Part shown: one piece after another, positions 63,214 to 64,000 of the stretch | Position numbering within the stretch: position 1 is the stretch's first letter | How the letters are laid out: each line of letters begins with the position of its first letter | NCBI GenBank assembly: GCA_029863305.1 | Contig: JAOTVR010000007.1 | Coordinates: 1 to 64,000 of the forward strand | Length of the DNA: 64,000 nt | Reading direction: 5' to 3' | DNA from: Gammaproteobacteria bacterium | GTDB lineage: Bacteria > Pseudomonadota > Gammaproteobacteria > Steroidobacterales > Woeseiaceae | The notes under the pieces: model-generated | The model's database searches: none | Told to the model about the DNA's origin: nothing | The model's input: only the letters and a program-made list of their open reading frames with translations | Made by a program: the position numbers and the translations under genes

Positions 63214-64000
63214 CTATTCGCCGGACAGCGCCTTGTAGCGCACCATTGTGCGCCGATAGGCGTCGGTGCCGAGCATGCGCCCGGCGAGGCCGCCGTGCAA
63301 ATCGTCGTCCCAGTAAGCCCAGCGTTCGACGAACGCCTGGGCCCTGGCCCGATCCCCGGCGTATTGAATCTGCAGGACTCGCCGCAGCAGCTCAGTCACG
63401 ACATCGTGATAGCGACTGTAGTTGATGACCAGCAGTCCTGATTCCGGGTCTGGTCCTATCAGGCCGTTTTCCATATAGAAATTGAATTGCATGAGCTGCA
63501 TGTTCTGATACGGCTGTTCGGCACGCGGCCGGACAACCTGCAGCGTGCGGCGTATGCCGCTGGCATAAACGGCACGCATACCGGCATCGTCATAGTAGCC
63601 GGCCCGACGCAGCGCTGGTGTGGCAAACAGTGACACAAGGTCCGATTTCAATTCTTCATACAGGTCGGACAGGTCCGCAAGGGCACTGTCGAGGTCGCGA
63701 CCATCCGCTGTCTTGCTCACTCCGAGATAGTGGCCGATCTCGTGCCACAGCGTGCGATTGAAGCCGCCTTCGGACGACAGATGATTGCGGCAACAGGCAT
63801 CAATCACGGCATCGAAGCGTTTCTTTCGGTCAGCGAAAATATCAGGATTCGTCATGATGTTGTTGCGCAGCAGAATGGTCCTGCCGTACTTGCGCGAATA
63901 ATCGGCATCGTTGGGCAGTATCGTGGCCGTGTTCGCTCCGCGCGCCTGCCCGAAGTCCGCAATGACGTTGTAGACGCCGACGGGCAGTCGCGTATTGACC
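63214..64000 (-). CDS. M49 (dipeptidyl-peptidase III)-like metallopeptidase, N-terminal part outside window
   Basis: The ORF track starts this at an internal ATG at 63855, but the frame stays open to base 64000 (...TILPNDADYSRKYGRTILLRNNIM), so the true start lies outside. Upstream sequence FGQARGANTATILPND is typical of bacterial DPP III-like proteins. The zinc motif is TLWHEIGHYLGV, with the second part in YEELKSDLVSLF. Classical DPP III has HELLGH; here HEIGH is a HExxH variant, as in some bacterial relatives. Signal sequence cannot be judged. It lies 15 nt upstream of the cysK fusion on the same strand. Confidence 0.78.
   Translation of the reverse strand, partial: VNTRLPVGVYNVIADFGQARGANTATILPNDADYSRKYGRTILLRNNIMTNPDIFADRKKRFDAVIDACCRNHLSSEGGFNRTLWHEIGHYLGVSKTADGRDLDSALADLSDLYEELKSDLVSLFATPALRRAGYYDDAGMRAVYASGIRRTLQVVRPRAEQPYQNMQLMQFNFYMENGLIGPDPESGLLVINYSRYHDVVTELLRRVLQIQYAGDRARAQAFVERWAYWDDDLHGGLAGRMLGTDAYRRTMVRYKALSGE

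Overview
The window looks like one contiguous stretch of a Gammaproteobacterial chromosome. It is moderately GC-rich and densely coded, with no rRNA, tRNA, IS element, integrase or CRISPR array that I could recognise. The family mix points to a free-living marine or sediment heterotroph, possibly from the Woeseia/Xanthomonadales-like lineages. That mix includes a TonB-dependent receptor with its tryptophan-halogenase/SapC/cupin companions, laminarinase genes, cyanophycin genes, long-form QueF, and thrS divergent from glnS. The taxonomic placement is inference.

Region 1 (1-20.1 kb) is a beta-1,3-glucan (laminarin-type) utilisation locus. It holds a secreted GH16 lipoprotein (3' end outside the window), a LacI-type regulator, two overlapping GH17 genes without signal peptides, a 1149-residue protein I read as a GH149-type beta-1,3-oligoglucan phosphorylase, a CBM9-like exported protein and an ADP-ribosylglycohydrolase-fold protein. 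Divergent from these are a TonB-dependent receptor, two flavin-dependent (tryptophan) halogenase-like proteins flanking SapC and a cupin-8/JmjC-like protein, and a second GH16 lipoprotein with a malectin-like N-terminus. Four perfect copies of TGACAGCGCTGTCA and one degenerate copy mark the LacI regulon. Two promoter regions carry operators exactly 35 bp apart centre to centre, with the first operator forming part of the -35 box. The implied flow is outer-surface endo-cleavage by GH16, uptake by the TonB receptor, then cytoplasmic GH17 trimming and phosphorolysis to glucose-1-phosphate. No inner-membrane oligosaccharide carrier is visible.

Region 2 (20.1-32.5 kb) contains a small SHOCT-domain protein, a TauE/SafE-type permease, queF, a cyanophycin cluster (cphB, cphA and a second Mur-ligase-only protein), an M3 oligopeptidase lipoprotein, an EVE-domain protein and a DUF47-PiT phosphate uptake pair.

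Region 3 (32.5-46.6 kb) is centred on gamma-glutamyl and polyamine metabolism: gamma-glutamyltransferase, an MFS permease, two PuuA-like glutamine-synthetase-family ligases, an NhaC-type carrier, PuuD, a class III aminotransferase, an agmatinase-family ureohydrolase and a PuuB-like oxidase. Thioredoxin, an XdhC-family protein and a TetR regulator follow.

Region 4 (46.7-64 kb) begins with a 995-residue receiver/TPR/TonB fusion protein. It continues with thrS and glnS (divergent), a DUF62 SAM hydrolase-type protein, a queuosine-precursor (VUT) transporter, a pair of acyl-CoA dehydrogenases, and a molybdenum-cofactor operon (moaA-moaC-mobA-moaD-moaE) with a convergent mocA-like gene. It ends with a MaoC-like hydratase, a cysteine synthase-glutaredoxin fusion, and the 3' part of an M49-like metallopeptidase cut by the window edge.
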